From Manduca sexta (lineage: Eukaryota; Arthropoda; Insecta; Lepidoptera; Sphingidae), in the NCBI RefSeq assembly GCF_014839805.1, contig NC_051123.1, positions 4,632,727-4,696,726 on the forward strand: 64,000 nucleotides of DNA. The letters are read 5' to 3'. Position numbers and translations under genes: made by a program. The first letter of the stretch is position 1, and each line of letters opens with the position of its first letter. The notes under the pieces are model-generated. The model was not told where the DNA came from and searched no databases. It saw only the letters and a list, made by a program, of their open reading frames with translations. Below, one piece after another: positions 26,580 through 38,766 of the stretch.

Positions 26580-27480
26580 AACACATGCGATGCCATAAAT
26601 CAGCGGGAGTGGAGGCTGGCCAGGCACAAAGCCGCGCCGGTCGGATAATGTATGCGTCTGCGCGCCGGTCACCGAATCGGTAATATTGTTAACAGGGAGT
26701 AAAATAACAGGAAACAAAAACGAGAATTATGCATCATCTCGGGAATTTCTCAATAAGACGTGCGGTGGTCGCGGGCGCCGCCCCGCCGCGCGGTGGCGCC
26801 TCCGCCGCGTCCCGCCCGCGAGCGCGTCGTCCCTGTCGCGCGCGGGTGGTCACCATCGCACCACCACGCCACCACGACCCAGTCCTAAACATATCGAGCA
26901 CACAGCTCGCAGGCTATATCATTAATCTATTACGCGGATCCGGCGGGCCGCGTGCGCATGGTCGTTTTTTTCCCTCTCGGATAGAGTCGGCCGGCGGGCG
27001 GCAGGCGGCGGGCGGCGCGGCGGCGCGGCGGTCGGCCGGTGAAAGGTAACGATGGTATGAGAACGATATTCGGTTTTATGGCGCTTAATTAGCGTTGATC
27101 TTTCGCTCTGTCGGCGTCTCGTCGCGGAGGGCTCGCCATATAAGTCCGTCGTTCGCCTTTATTGGCTAATATCTCGGGACGGGATCGTAGATACTTCAAC
27201 TAGATGTCATGCGGTTTGCGGGGAGTAAAAAAGCATTATTCAAACAAAGGTCCGTCACGGCTCGCGGTCGGAGCTCGGTGTGGTCGCGCGTTCATTGTCT
27301 GCGTGGGCAGCGGCGGTGGAGCCCGAGCCTGGAGGCGGCGCAGTCCGCGCCCGGGGCGTCGCGGCGTCGCGGCGGGCGGCGGCCGGTCCATTCATACATC
27401 CACAAGTGCCCGCTAATTACAGCCTGCGCGCGGCTCCACTCTCGCGCCGATCCTCCGCTGATTAAGTTCTTGACATTATA
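26580..27480. promoter_or_regulatory. CpG-rich island, candidate promoter or regulatory element
   Basis: Dense G+C and CpG (for example CGGGCGCCGCCCCGCCGCGC near 26775 and GGCGGCGCGGCGGCGCGGCG near 27012) stands in sharp contrast to the AT-rich flanks. Several overlapping open frames exist on both strands, but all are Arg/Ala/Pro-rich composition products without recognisable protein features. A TATAAG-like element and an ATTGGCTAAT box occur around 27138-27170. It could be an alternative first exon or promoter of omb, an enhancer, or a non-coding RNA promoter. No T-box or omb N-terminal coding sequence is present in it. Confidence 0.4.
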
Positions 27481-27968
27481 CACACTATAATAACAGGTTC
27501 TCGATGATTGTATCCGTTGAGATTTGTCAACGGGAAGGTTTCTTCAATTTCGCATAATGCCTCGGGAAAATTGTTAGTTGTGGAGTAAATAATAGAATTT
27601 ATATTGCCGGGCTGCCGATACCGCACGAGCGTAATGCTCAGTCGAACAATTTCGCGTAAACACCGCTCACACGGTTGTATATTAAATTCTGATGTCGTGC
27701 TATTAAGTTGTAAAACGTAGGCTCTGCGGTTTTTTGTCATTTACTTGTACAGAATTTAGAAACAATGTTACTTATTTATAAAACGACAAATTGTAGAAAA
27801 TTCCGGAATTGTTATGCCACAATCATGCCGAGATCTAAATCGCTTAACATCTATATACGCAATTAAATATATTTCAGCTATTTTAAATATTTGAACCGGG
27901 ATATTTGAAAAATCGTATTAACATTACTATTAAATATTGTAATGTATTGCACTGACAAGCAATACAAT

Positions 27969-28132
27969 CAGTGGCGTAGCTTCCCTTAGACGGGCCCCTA
28001 AAATTTTTAGGGGCTCTTAAGCGCATTGCGAACTTTTGGGCGCCTGCTTAGATTAAAGTATGGCCAAGAAAGGCCCCTACACCTTAGGGGCCCCGTATAC
28101 CTAATACAGCTGATACAATAACTACGTCCCTG
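27969..28132 (+). mobile_element. hAT-type MITE (164 bp)
   Basis: The ends are CAGTGGCGTAGC on the left and ACTACGTCCCTG on the right, imperfect inverted repeats of the hAT CAGNGRCG type. They are flanked by 8-bp direct repeats AATACAAT (27961-27968) and AATACAAG (28133-28140), with 7 of 8 identical. The inside carries GCCCCTAAAATTTTTAGGGG, a near-perfect palindrome, and a second CCTTAGGGGCCCC block. There is no transposase. Confidence 0.85.
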
Positions 28133-28140
28133 AATACAAG

Positions 28141-30979
28141 CTTAGTTAATGCCTAAAACATGTAGACGAGTGGAATAAATTACAATATTTTACTGCGATG
28201 TAATTGCCTAGTAACGTTGAACTAGCTACTGACAAGTCTAGCCCTAGGGCAAGCCACTATATTAAACTGTCATGGCGAATTATCATATTACGTATTGACG
28301 TGTCTATTTCTTGAAAAAGCCTTGTTGTCAGTGTTACTTTCCGTATTTACATTATTTGATAGATATTATAGTAGAACGTTGAGGTTCTAACTTTAAATTG
28401 TGAATCGTCATTTTTGATATGAAAAGGTTTTTTTTTTTTTTTTTCAGAAAAAATCCTCTTATTTTATAAATAATCCATACAAAGACATAAAATTTCTGAA
28501 ATGTATTATTACAATATTAGTATTTTAACAATGTATAATTTGCATTGAAAGTGTTAATTGCAAGTAAGGGTTAATCACACACTAATAACTATGTAGGAAA
28601 ATTGATATCCAAGGTCTTAAAAAATCCATACTAATTGCCGTGTTTACGTTTTAATATAAGTAATTACCGTCTTTTTGTACTAACGAGTCGATACTCACAC
28701 ACTATAAAATATCTATAGATACTTCTTTTATTTTAAACAGAAAAACATTCGAAATTATTATTCTATTTATGAATATCCGCAGCACAAGCGTTCTAACCTC
28801 CTTCGAAAATTAATTTACAATACATTCCAAATTCAAATTAACCAATAACCTATTTCACGGAACGTTTCCAAAAACGCAGTATAGTTTAACAAAACAAACA
28901 TTCGTAAGTCAAATCATAAATCATGGCATGAGGTGCGTGGCGACGTCGGCGCTGGCTCGGTTATTAAGTTAATTTAGCACTCTCGGAGAGTATCTGCTCC
29001 GCTGCAGACACTGTTTGTTTTGCGGGCGAGAACTTTACACAACCTATCATTATGCTCTCGTTATACTTTTTCAACGCTGAGGGATGGCCAACCGTTTTTT
29101 GTTGCGTTTACTTTTTGAAACGTTAACTTATGCGTTTTGAATGTTTACAATGAATGTAGGTATTGGAGTTATAGTTTCTAATGTGAATGATTTTGTTTGT
29201 GCAATGATTGTTTTATTTTGTATTGTTTGTGACTTATCTAAGTATTAGTGCTTTTTTATTTCATTATTACTGTTAACTGCTAATCATGATTCCAATTGTA
29301 CTTGGATTGCTGTAAAATAATATTAAGTATTAAATGGGCAAATTTATATTAAAGAACAAGGTAATTTTTATACGGGGCTTTATTTTTTTTATAAATCGGT
29401 AACCTGATAACGATGTGACCGAAAGTTGACAACAACCGCCAACATTAAGTCGATCACGCCAGAGGCGCAGGCGCAGGTTACGTTAAAACTTGTTATTATT
29501 AATAATATTACTCATTCCGCTTACTACAGCTCATTTTTTTGCCATGAGCCGTTGTTTCTACTACAGGACCTTCCTCGTAGAGTGATACTTCTATTCCTGT
29601 CGCGTGCCACGCGTTAACAGCCCGTATTGCTAGCATACTAAAGTACATTTTTCTCTCCTTCGTAGGAGCTCATCTATAGCCAAAGTCAACGGATGTTATC
29701 AAAGTTGCTGTGGCCCAATCCAGCCCCTAGTGCGCCCAGAGATCCCCACTCAGATCATTTGGTTAGTAGACTTTGATTTTTTTACTCTACGAATTAGTGT
29801 GGAAATTTAATTGCGCTGAGCTGTGTGATTGAAATGATCCACGTTAAAATAATTATGGATATTTATGTTTTAAATATATAGAACAAGAATATCTATTATA
29901 TCTCTACTACTGAGGTTACTAAAGAGGACAGATGGTTTCCTTCGTTCATGTGAAAAAACACATAGTTCAATATTCTTAAAAGGTAAACAATTAGCGTAGA
30001 ACAAGCAAAAGCATATAATTAAAAATCTACTTAAAGGTTAAATGTACCATGAAAAATATGACCTAGTAAATTCCGCAATATAAAAAATACAAAAAGAACA
30101 TTTCAAAAATCAGCCATAGACAAAACAGTTACAAGTAAATTAAAAACCAACCGTCAAAATATTTTCTGGCGCCGCCCTAACTAGAAAAAAAAATGATGGT
30201 CCAAATCATAGCAGATGTTAATGATTACATTATTTATGGCTGGGCCTATTACCGCTTCCCGTTTCTACTGGCTGGTTAAAAGGTTATTCGATCGTGTAAT
30301 TTTTAATACGAGTTTTAATATTGTTAGCTTTGGGTGTTTCCGCCATTTATGATTTCACATTTTTAAATTTTTATATTAAGTTGACGAAATAGGATTCAAT
30401 GGTCTCACACACAAAAGACAATTCAAATTTAGAATAAGTAGCAATTTGATTCATAATACTGGCTGGAACAGTAATACATAGAAAAAAAGTTATGATATAT
30501 CTACCCATACGCATACCTAATTACATTTTTAAAAATCGAATGTTCATATTGCAACGCGGTCAAATATTCACTTTTAAAAAATTGGTAGCCCTCTTTTCCC
30601 AGTGTAATAAACACAATTTCCATAAAAACCTATCGCTCAATTGCTCAAATTTATTCATAAACAACGTTCGCTATCTAATTTTAATCTTTACATGTTTAAA
30701 CTCGGTGTATAATTATTATAATTTTTTTTGGTAGACTCAAGATTTTGTAAGACAAAAACACTTGTGGGTGATATTCATAAAAAAGATATAATACAACGAG
30801 GCGTTAATGACGACGTGAAGTTTGTAGGAACACCATCATTTAAACTTAGAAAATGCTTATTTCGAAATATTTTTAGGTAAAAAAATATTTGCACTTTAAT
30901 TTGCACTTTATACTTTGTAAGGAATTTAATTTTGAGGATAATAATCTTTTTATGTACAAATAAATTTATAAAAAAGAGT
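28141..30979. other. non-coding DNA, nothing recognised
   Basis: AT-rich intronic sequence, including a T run at 28428-28444. No exon, RNA gene or well-defined repeat was found. Confidence 0.4.
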
Positions 30980-31054
30980 ATTGTTATAACGACTATCTCA
31001 TATAACGTCCATGTTTGGTGGTCACTTGAATGTTGTTATAAACGAATTTCACTG
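30980..31054 (-). repeat. TTATAACGA-type MITE fragment, copy 1
   Basis: GTTATAACGACTATCTCATA, then GTGGTCACTTGAATGTTGTT and ATAAACGAATTTCACTG, is the reverse complement of a block found again at 61781-61851 (CAGTGGAAATCGGTTATAAC, GACATTCAAG, AGTCGTTATAA). TTATAACGA occurs at both ends in inverted orientation, giving a short-TIR element. It resembles pogo/Tigger-like MITEs, but this assignment is tentative. Confidence 0.6.
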
Positions 31055-33007
31055 TATATAATTGAAGTCTATTATGTATAACAGCAATAATTAAACATAG
31101 GTTTTCGTGTGGAGTTAAATGTGTCTATATCGTTTCAAATGCCTATAGCCACAAAGCTATTAGGAAAGCAAAATATGTTTTTACCAAAATAGAAAATCGT
31201 AAAATTAACAATAAACTGTAGGCAAACCTTGCTACTACCATTCTGGCATCGAATAAATAATAACCTTAAAATAATTGGTATAGAGTCGATTTTCACACAT
31301 ATTTCTTGTAACTCAAAAATTATACTAAGTCTTACTACATAAATAAAGCGACCAACAACTTCACACAAGTCCGCACGCCTTCGCAGCACGGCCATGTTGA
31401 ATTACCTATTTAGTACTTATGACACGATACACTAATTAAATGACTATAAATCTATAACTCATACCATGTCGGTACACTTACTGAATTATTTAATAAATTA
31501 ACTAAAATGGCAAGGAATTTCAACCAACTTTGTCGCTCTGTTTCAGCTTGTTATTTTATTCCAGACATTTGTCTTGTTCACAACTCTTAATGAGATAAAT
31601 GGTTCTTACTTTGTAAAATCTAGAAATATTAAACGAAAAAGGTTTTTAAAAAATAAAAATCACACGTACATTTCTGAGTTCGCTCCGCACATTAAATATC
31701 GAAAACAAAATGATAATGTATGAACTATGATCTCAATCTATTATAATGTAAAATTAAAATTGAACGTACTTCTATAATTATAAAAATACTATGAGCTGAT
31801 ATTTTAAATTCGTTTCTCAGTAAATTTTTATAAAAAATGACAATCTCGCGTTTTAAATTTCGAATTCGAACCTCGTTTGTTCGTACTGGCCAGTAATTGT
31901 TTCCAAGAATAGTCCCGAAGTGTCCATAACCGGGGCCACCCTAAATCCGAGTAACAGCCTGAGGCGCCAGCGGTCATCACACCAAGGTGTCTGCTGCCTA
32001 ATTATATGGACGAAAAACACCTCTACAACATCAAATATTTGTTAGCCATGCGATTTAACGCAAATTAACTTTTATTTCATTGTTATAAGATACATTTTGT
32101 GATGAGTTTTTATACGCTCGTTATAGAGATGATGTATTAAGGTTTAAAGCAAATCGTACGCACATCGGTACACGCAACATTGATTCGTGCGTTGGATGAT
32201 TGATTTGTTATATTAATGAAACGTTTGAATATCGCAAAAACCTTTTAAATACTGAATGTAATTAACTAAACAATTTTCGAACTAGTTACAATATTAAACT
32301 TAATTCTCCATACTAGTGCTGATATTTCACATAATAAAACATATAATAAACGTATATATGCATAATACTAAATACCTTCGACATAAAAATCGAAAAAACA
32401 AACAGGATTCAATAACCAAGGTTTAACTTCAATTCAATTTATATTGTATCTAGAAGGCTTAACTTAATCGAACTAATAAAGTCGGAAACCACTCATTATC
32501 TAATACGAAATACCACACAAGCTGATAACATACTGCAAACTCTAAGGTGGTCTCTATTTTAATTAAAGCTTTGCAATAAACAAGAATTGTAGTAATATAC
32601 GGATAAGTTTAATTGCTGTAGTACTTAGGTAAATAATTCTTTAATCTGTATTACGTCTTCCGTTATGTAAAATAAACCTTGGAGCAAAGGAAAATATTTT
32701 TATATATATCTATGGTGGAATACAATCATGGAATAATAATAACTTATTTTATGTAGAAGTAAAAATATTCGTTGATTAAGTAATAAGTCTCAAAAGTGAG
32801 ATAGACATATTTCAGGATATTATCTGTTAAGTTAGTTTTATAGCAGATTGCGAGGTGAAAAATCAATCAATAATTAACCACACAACTTTTTAGAACTATA
32901 TATTGTTATTGATTTTAAAATCGTTTTGAATAGGGCCTAATTTAAATTTTTCAAACATTTTCTTTTGAACAAACTGTGCAATTGATATATTTTCTGTACG
33001 AAACAAC
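31055..33007. other. non-coding DNA, nothing recognised
   Basis: AT-rich. A patch at about 31885-31995 (GTGTCCATAACCGGGGCCAC, GCCTGAGGCGCCAGCGGTCA) is locally GC-rich but has no coding or repeat signature. Confidence 0.4.
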
Positions 33008-33322
33008 TTCTGGTGGTAGGTCTATCATATGTGAGGGCCGCCTGGATAGGTACCACCGCAATGTCTATTTCTGTCGCCAAGCACCAGAATGTAACCATTA
33101 TTGTGTTCCGGTTTAAAGGACATTGTAGCTAGTGTAACTACTGGACATAATAAGACTTAACATCTCATGTCTCAGGATGGCGAGTGCAGTGGAATACCAA
33201 ACAATACTTTGTAATTCGTGTTGGATGGTGTTTCTACTGTTATGGGCAGTCATATCGCTTACCATCACGCGAACGGCAAGCTCGTCTCGTCATTCAACGC
33301 AATAAAAAATAAATAAATAAAA
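33008..33322 (+). repeat. lepidopteran interspersed repeat, family E, near full-length
   Basis: In order it has GGTGGTAGGTCTATCATATG, GGATAGGTACCACCGCAATG, TCTATTTCTGTCGCCAAGCA, ACTTAACATCTCATGTCTCA, GTTGGATGGTGTTTCTACTG and GCGAACGGCAAGCTCGTCTC. It ends CATTCAACGCAATAAAAAA followed by (TAAA)n. This is a very abundant lepidopteran repeat with a retroposon-like A-rich tail, so it is probably a SINE or a truncated LINE 3' end. Partial copies lie at 35084-35172 and 51620-51868. Confidence 0.8.
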
Positions 33323-34079
33323 GGCCACGAAATCTCCCTTAACAACAAAAACATTAAACACAATCATTCCTTGTACTATAAACGGGCGTCGTAAGTTAAA
33401 GCCCTACAAAAACCTATTACAATTTAATCTTCTTAGCACTCCGTGGCGTGACGTGACGTAAGCACAGCGTATCCAAACCGTCAAAGTAAAAAACAAACAA
33501 AAACTAAGCACGAAAATTGGTGTAAAAACGAGCTTAATTACGATATGATTAGGGGTTTAGTTTCTTGACAAAACTAACAAGCGTTGTTTAATTAAGGCAA
33601 TAAATAGTAACCCGACAGCTGCCAGAGACATATGTTTGTTTTCTAAAACATTAAGTGGCATATCCAAAATTTGGTCGATTATTGCTAAGCGAAATAGGCG
33701 TACCTGAGCGGGCACGATAATGTGATGTAATAATGTCCGGGGAATGATATTAGTGGATTTTCACTTTGCATCCAGCGGAGTTTTATAAGGAACAATAAAT
33801 GAAACTTAGAATTTCGGAGAGTACGTTAGGTCCTCAAACAGAAGCATATATTCAATCCTAACTCGAAACACATAGTTAAATAGTATAGTGCAATATACTA
33901 GCACTGTAAAAGTTTCAGTCCCAATGGTGGACACAAGGCTGCTTTACTTCTAAGAGGGTAAAGACATTATTCTACCACATTGTAGAGTAAACTAGCGGAC
34001 GTGGCATATATTATAAATTCGTATGTATGGTTTTACACGCTGTCTTAATTTACCTTTAAAGCGAATAATTAACAAAACA

Positions 34080-34362
34080 ATATCAGCCCTGTATGATATA
34101 CTGTCAATGCTGGTCAAGGCCTCTACTAAGGAGGTGTAGACCTGAGCCACGCTGGTCTATTTCAGGTTACCAGACTTTACATACTTTCAAAAACTCTAAA
34201 AAGAACTTCTAGGTATGCAAATTTCCTCGCGACGTTTTCCTTCACTGATAAAGAAAGCAATAGTTCACAAATACATATATCCATAGAAAAGTCAGAGGTG
34301 CTCTTAGGTTTCGAACCTTTGACCTTCATCTTGGCAGTCCGTTTCTAACTATGCTAGACCTA
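34080..34362 (-). mobile_element. tRNA-derived SINE, family C, diverged copy
   Basis: The order ATATCAGCCCTGTATGATAT, CTACTAAGGAGGTGTAGACC, TTTCCTCGCGACGTTTTCCT and TTGGCAGTCCGTTTCTAACT matches the copy at 49897-50240 with many substitutions and small deletions. The A/B boxes are degraded, so this is an older, inactive insertion. Confidence 0.75.
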
Positions 34363-34707
34363 CTAATAAAATAGCAATGTATTCTTTAAACTGATCTCAC
34401 AGAGGCCTGTAATTTTTCCTCATTCATTTAACACGCACTTCGAATCATCACCAATAATCACATGCTAGGAATGATGTCTGTATACCCTACAATAAATATG
34501 TTATTCTAAACTATAGTTACTATACTATTTAATTATAGTTGGTATGTTTTAGTACGAGAGAGACTGACCGGTAAGGTCCGCAATGTGTGTTTAAGTCACC
34601 AAGCTACATTATGCTCGTACTGTTGGGTTCAGGTTGAATTTTGACAAACGTTTCAGAAACTATAAATATTTTATGTTACACGTTTTTTTATATTGAAGCT
34701 AAAAATT

Positions 34708-34890
34708 ATCCCTAAGCGACAAATATACAGATAATTTGTTATTTACATATTTGGAAATACGAGAATTTTTTACGTCGTTTGATCTAGGGTTTGTATCTCT
34801 AAGTAAATATTTTATTTGTTATGATTTTTTAAATTAAAATCAAAACTTAAAATCGCTTTAAACAATAGTGTACTGTTTGTCGCTCAGATT
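34708..34890. mobile_element. CTAAGCGACA MITE, family F, diverged copy
   Basis: The left end CCTAAGCGACAAATATACAG and the right end CTGTTTGTCGCTCAGATTG form an inverted pair. Internal TCGTTTGATCTAGGGTTTGT matches TCATTTGATCTAGGTTTTGT of the copy at 38548-38766. It is short and non-coding. Confidence 0.7.
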
Positions 34891-35083
34891 GGTTTTCAAA
34901 CGTCGATATCATATATGTTAGAGTGACGAGGATATTGTACCACCATGCTTATTAGAAATTAGTAACTTTGTTTCTGTATGACAGACGAGATATCAGCGGG
35001 GAAGTAACCTGCTTATTAATCTTACAGATGAGTGAAATTTAACGAATAACTGTAGACTTATTGTTAAAAAACGCATTTCAAAC

Positions 35084-35172
35084 TCTGGTGGTATTTCTAC
35101 TGTTTATGGACGGTCGTATCGCTTACCATCAGACGAACGGCAAGCTCGTCTCGTCATTCAAAGCAATAAAAA
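35084..35172 (+). repeat. interspersed repeat, family E, 3' fragment
   Basis: CTGGTGGTATTTCTACTGTT, then CGGTCGTATCGCTTACCATC and GCAAGCTCGTCTCGTCATTC, then AAAGCAATAAAAAA, is the last ~90 bp of family E. Confidence 0.85.
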
Positions 35173-36130
35173 AATATTTATAGTAAAACGTTATGAATAT
35201 CCATAACTATTGTTGAACTAACGTTAAATTGATGTTTGGTGTTAATATTTTGACATAATGTATATTTTGTTATTATATATTTGTATATGGTATATCGAAT
35301 ATAGACAAATATTTTATTTTAAATCTTTATTTAAGTAGGTTGGTCGTTGACGACCATGTCGCTTCGTACATCTACTTTCACAAACACTTACATACTACAA
35401 AATATACTCCAAATCCCAATTTATATAGCATTAAAACTGAATGTTTTCAAAATATAACCCCGCGAGGACAAAAAACAAATGTTATTTACCATAGAGGAAG
35501 CTCTATCAATCAGGCGGCCAATCAATTATCTCGCCCTATCCCTCGCGAGACTCCGAGCATGGGGTCTAACCGGATTACTGTTTGTATAGGCTTAGTCCCT
35601 GAGGTTTGGGATTCGATTCTTGTAAGTCGATTATTTATTTATTTACTTAAGGTATGGAAGACTTACAGCTATAGAAACCCAAATAACACTAAACTAGTTG
35701 ACTGATAGCCAATAATAAGCCTTCACTTATAGTTATCATTATAGCTAAAAATGAGCAGACAAGTACTGTAGCTAATAAGACAATTACAATTCCGTTTGAA
35801 TATTATTGTAAGTAATACTAAGAGGAAAAATAATATAAAAGCCATAATAATACTATCTAAGCATGTGTTATTATGTGTGATTTGTTACTGTTTGTGAAAG
35901 AGTAGTAGTAACACGGTAACTAAATCTTCATCGTGATAAATGGGTTGCCCTAAAGAAGTTGCGGAAGAGCAATTATATCTAAGCGACAATCGGTATTCTT
36001 TTATGTAAAGTTAAAAGTATTCAATAAAATTCATAACAAATAGATTTTTTTTTATAAAGTAAAGTCTTTAAAACAATTGTATTAAATAATTAAGTATGTA
36101 GTTTTATTAAAAAATACTAAGCTCAAAACT

Positions 36131-36190
36131 TAGTAGTAGAGGGGCCCGTGCTTAGCAGTAGTCAGTAAATAATACAAGGCTGGTATTAGT
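36131..36190 (+). repeat. SINE family C, small fragment
   Basis: TAGTAGAGGGGCCCGTGCTT and AATACAAGGCTGGTATTAG match the tail-proximal end of family C in the orientation opposite to the copy at 49897-50240. Confidence 0.6.
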
Positions 36191-38547
36191 AAGCTCAAAT
36201 TTAAATAATATATACAGTTCTCATTACTTAAGATTATAAATTATGCAAAATTTAATATTCAATTTTTACAAAAAATAATCTAGTGCTTTATTTGTCCATA
36301 ACATTTCATGCCACCCGTCCACAGCTTTGTAAAACAAGTTCCAATATGTCTACCAAAACCCGCTTTGTTACAAACAAGTTTAATTAAAAAAATCGTCAAC
36401 ACAATTTACATACACAATTAACTTTCGCATAACATTATGACAAAACTACGAGACACCTTTACACCGAAATAATTATACCACTTTATTGATTTATTGTCTT
36501 TAATTAATTGATTGTTGAAGATAAAACATTTCTTCCGATTGTGAGGTTTGATAAATCCTTATAATCATAATAAAATTTCTACGTACAATACCGTACAGCG
36601 GAAAGTGAGCTCTATTTGCAATTTATAGAGTGTAAAACTCATTGGCGCGTTTTCGGGTGGTAATTACACAGTTGCGCGCTAACGCCGACAGGTGGCGTTG
36701 ATCCATTGATCATATAATTTTATGTTCCTGTTTATAAGCGGTTGTAAATAAACATAGTTTATTTGCTTTGTATGTGGAGACAGTTCGTTAGTTATATAAA
36801 ACATTAGCTTATTATCTGTCTGTGTGGTTTAATGAGTGTTTACGTGTTAAATATTATATTACTAATGAGATATTACTCGGAACTTAGTTGGAAATGGTGG
36901 ATTTTTGGTTTTTACACGTTTGGTAAAACTACAATACAAATAGACTTTTTTTAGTCAGGGTTTATGCCTTTAAGCATTAGTGGTTTGACTAGATTTAAAA
37001 TTTTCAAACTACCTTGTATGCATTATTTAGTTGAAACTTGTCCGTTGTGGAAATAAATTAAAAATGCTAATGAATATTACTAACTTATTACCAAAACCGC
37101 ATTACTCACAAAAGCTGCTTAATATTGGAGCTATACAGAGGCATCATTCACAAAATGATATATTAAAATCTTAGAGGAATAATGAAGTTCCGAAAACTAG
37201 AACTAAAATAATATGCAAAAAAATTCTTACACAATTCTAATAAAAAACAATTTCCAAAGACAAATGCGACAACTATAACTCAACCTCTTCATTGCTTTTA
37301 CCATAAACATCACTCAAATGCATCCACAATCCATTTGCTGCACCAATTTTCTACACATTTAAATGTGGAACACAGGCGACGGTGGCGCCATCAGCAATTA
37401 TAAATACCATAGATCACCGCTCAAGAACTCACACTCGACTGAGGTATCAAAGTATAACGGTTCTTGTTATAATGGATTTGAAGTCCGCTGCGATTTTATA
37501 CTTGAGATGAGCGGCCGGGATAAAAGGTTTTTATAGTTTTATACCTCCAGTAAAGCTTGTTTGTGAGTCGTAAGTTATTACTATAATGAAGTTGAGAGAA
37601 GCGCTTCCCGCTCACAGTTCTTAGGAAAATAAAATATCTTTGGATTCCGATTCACGTCTAAAATACACGAGATGATAATATTGATTTTTGAATTTCATGA
37701 CAGTTATAATGGCATTTGCGAATAAGAGGGTAAGCAGAGATACAAATTGTGCATCTCATTTCATTGACATACCGCTATATTTATTGGGATTGAAATGTCT
37801 CCCCGACATAGAGATAGATTTGCCTCTACCAAATCATAGAACGGATATAGCTAAGATGTGTTTGAATTACATCTGTCTGACTCTTCATAAGTAAATGTAT
37901 TTCAACGCATCAATATTTTGTGACTTCCGTATATCCGATTTGACAGATCTACATTCAGTCAGAAAGCCGTAATGTCTCATTTAGACTATCGGCAAATAAT
38001 TTGGTGAATAATTCGTGCGCTAATATTACTATGAGTTATAATACAACCGAATAAGCTGAAACTATCGTGTTTATAACTATTCAAGCAAGCATCTGACTCA
38101 TAAGTAAGAGTTGTCACGACACAAACGTCATGATTTAGACAAAAAACAATAAATTTGAGTTTAACTGTCAATAAAATTATAAAAACAATTAACAAAGAAT
38201 ATTTATTCATGAAAGCTTTGTTATATGACGTATATACGCTCTTGTAAAGCCGTGTACACATTGTAACCTGTCCAGCACGTAGTGTTGCACACATTGGCAC
38301 AAGTTTTCCTATTGTTTCACAGTGAATGGCTTTTGTTTTGACGCATTTTGACGGCACTTGTAACCGACTGTCATATCAGCGGTTGAAATATGGAAATCTT
38401 TGAACATATCTTGGCCATTTTGTGTGCTGATGGGTGTACACTTTTTGCTTGACTAGTGGATGAAATACAGATACCCTGTATTTAGAATCATAGTAAACGG
38501 ACTTGAAATTCCACGCGTTTATCAATTCGACGCTTGAAAGGCAATTT
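36191..38547. other. non-coding DNA, nothing recognised
   Basis: Only short AT-rich open frames are present. A GGTGGCGCCATCAGC sequence at about 37380 and a GGCCATTTTG (Pho/YY1-like) at 38413-38422 are the only motifs noted. Confidence 0.4.
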
Positions 38548-38766
38548 ATATCTAAGCGACAAATTTACCGCAAATGGATTATATAAATATTTTGAATCGC
38601 CATATTTTTCTGCGTCATTTGATCTAGGTTTTGTAGGTCTAGGACAATTTTAATATCATTAGACTATATCTTTATAAAATAAAAATTTTAATTGTTAGGA
38701 ATTTTCATATTAAAACAGAACTTTAAAGCACTCCACTCAAAAATTTACTGAATGTCGCTTAGATAT
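38548..38766. mobile_element. CTAAGCGACA MITE, family F, intact copy (219 bp)
   Basis: A perfect 14-bp terminal inverted repeat is present: ATATCTAAGCGACA at 38548-38561 and TGTCGCTTAGATAT at 38753-38766. The interior is AT-rich and non-coding and shares TTTGATCTAGG with the copy at 34708-34890. A solo end, TATATCTAAGCGACAA, occurs at about 35974-35989. The superfamily is not determined. Confidence 0.85.

Noticed and set aside
28428..28447. T run followed by CAG as a splice acceptor
   Set aside because: No coding continuation or donor is recognisable after it. Such runs are frequent in this DNA.
35340..35705. 121-codon frame as a gene
   Set aside because: It is not protein-like. It includes a tRNA B-box-like GGGATTCGATTCT at about 35608, so it is more likely a SINE relic.
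37986..38357. 123-codon antisense frame
   Set aside because: AT-rich chance frame without domain features.
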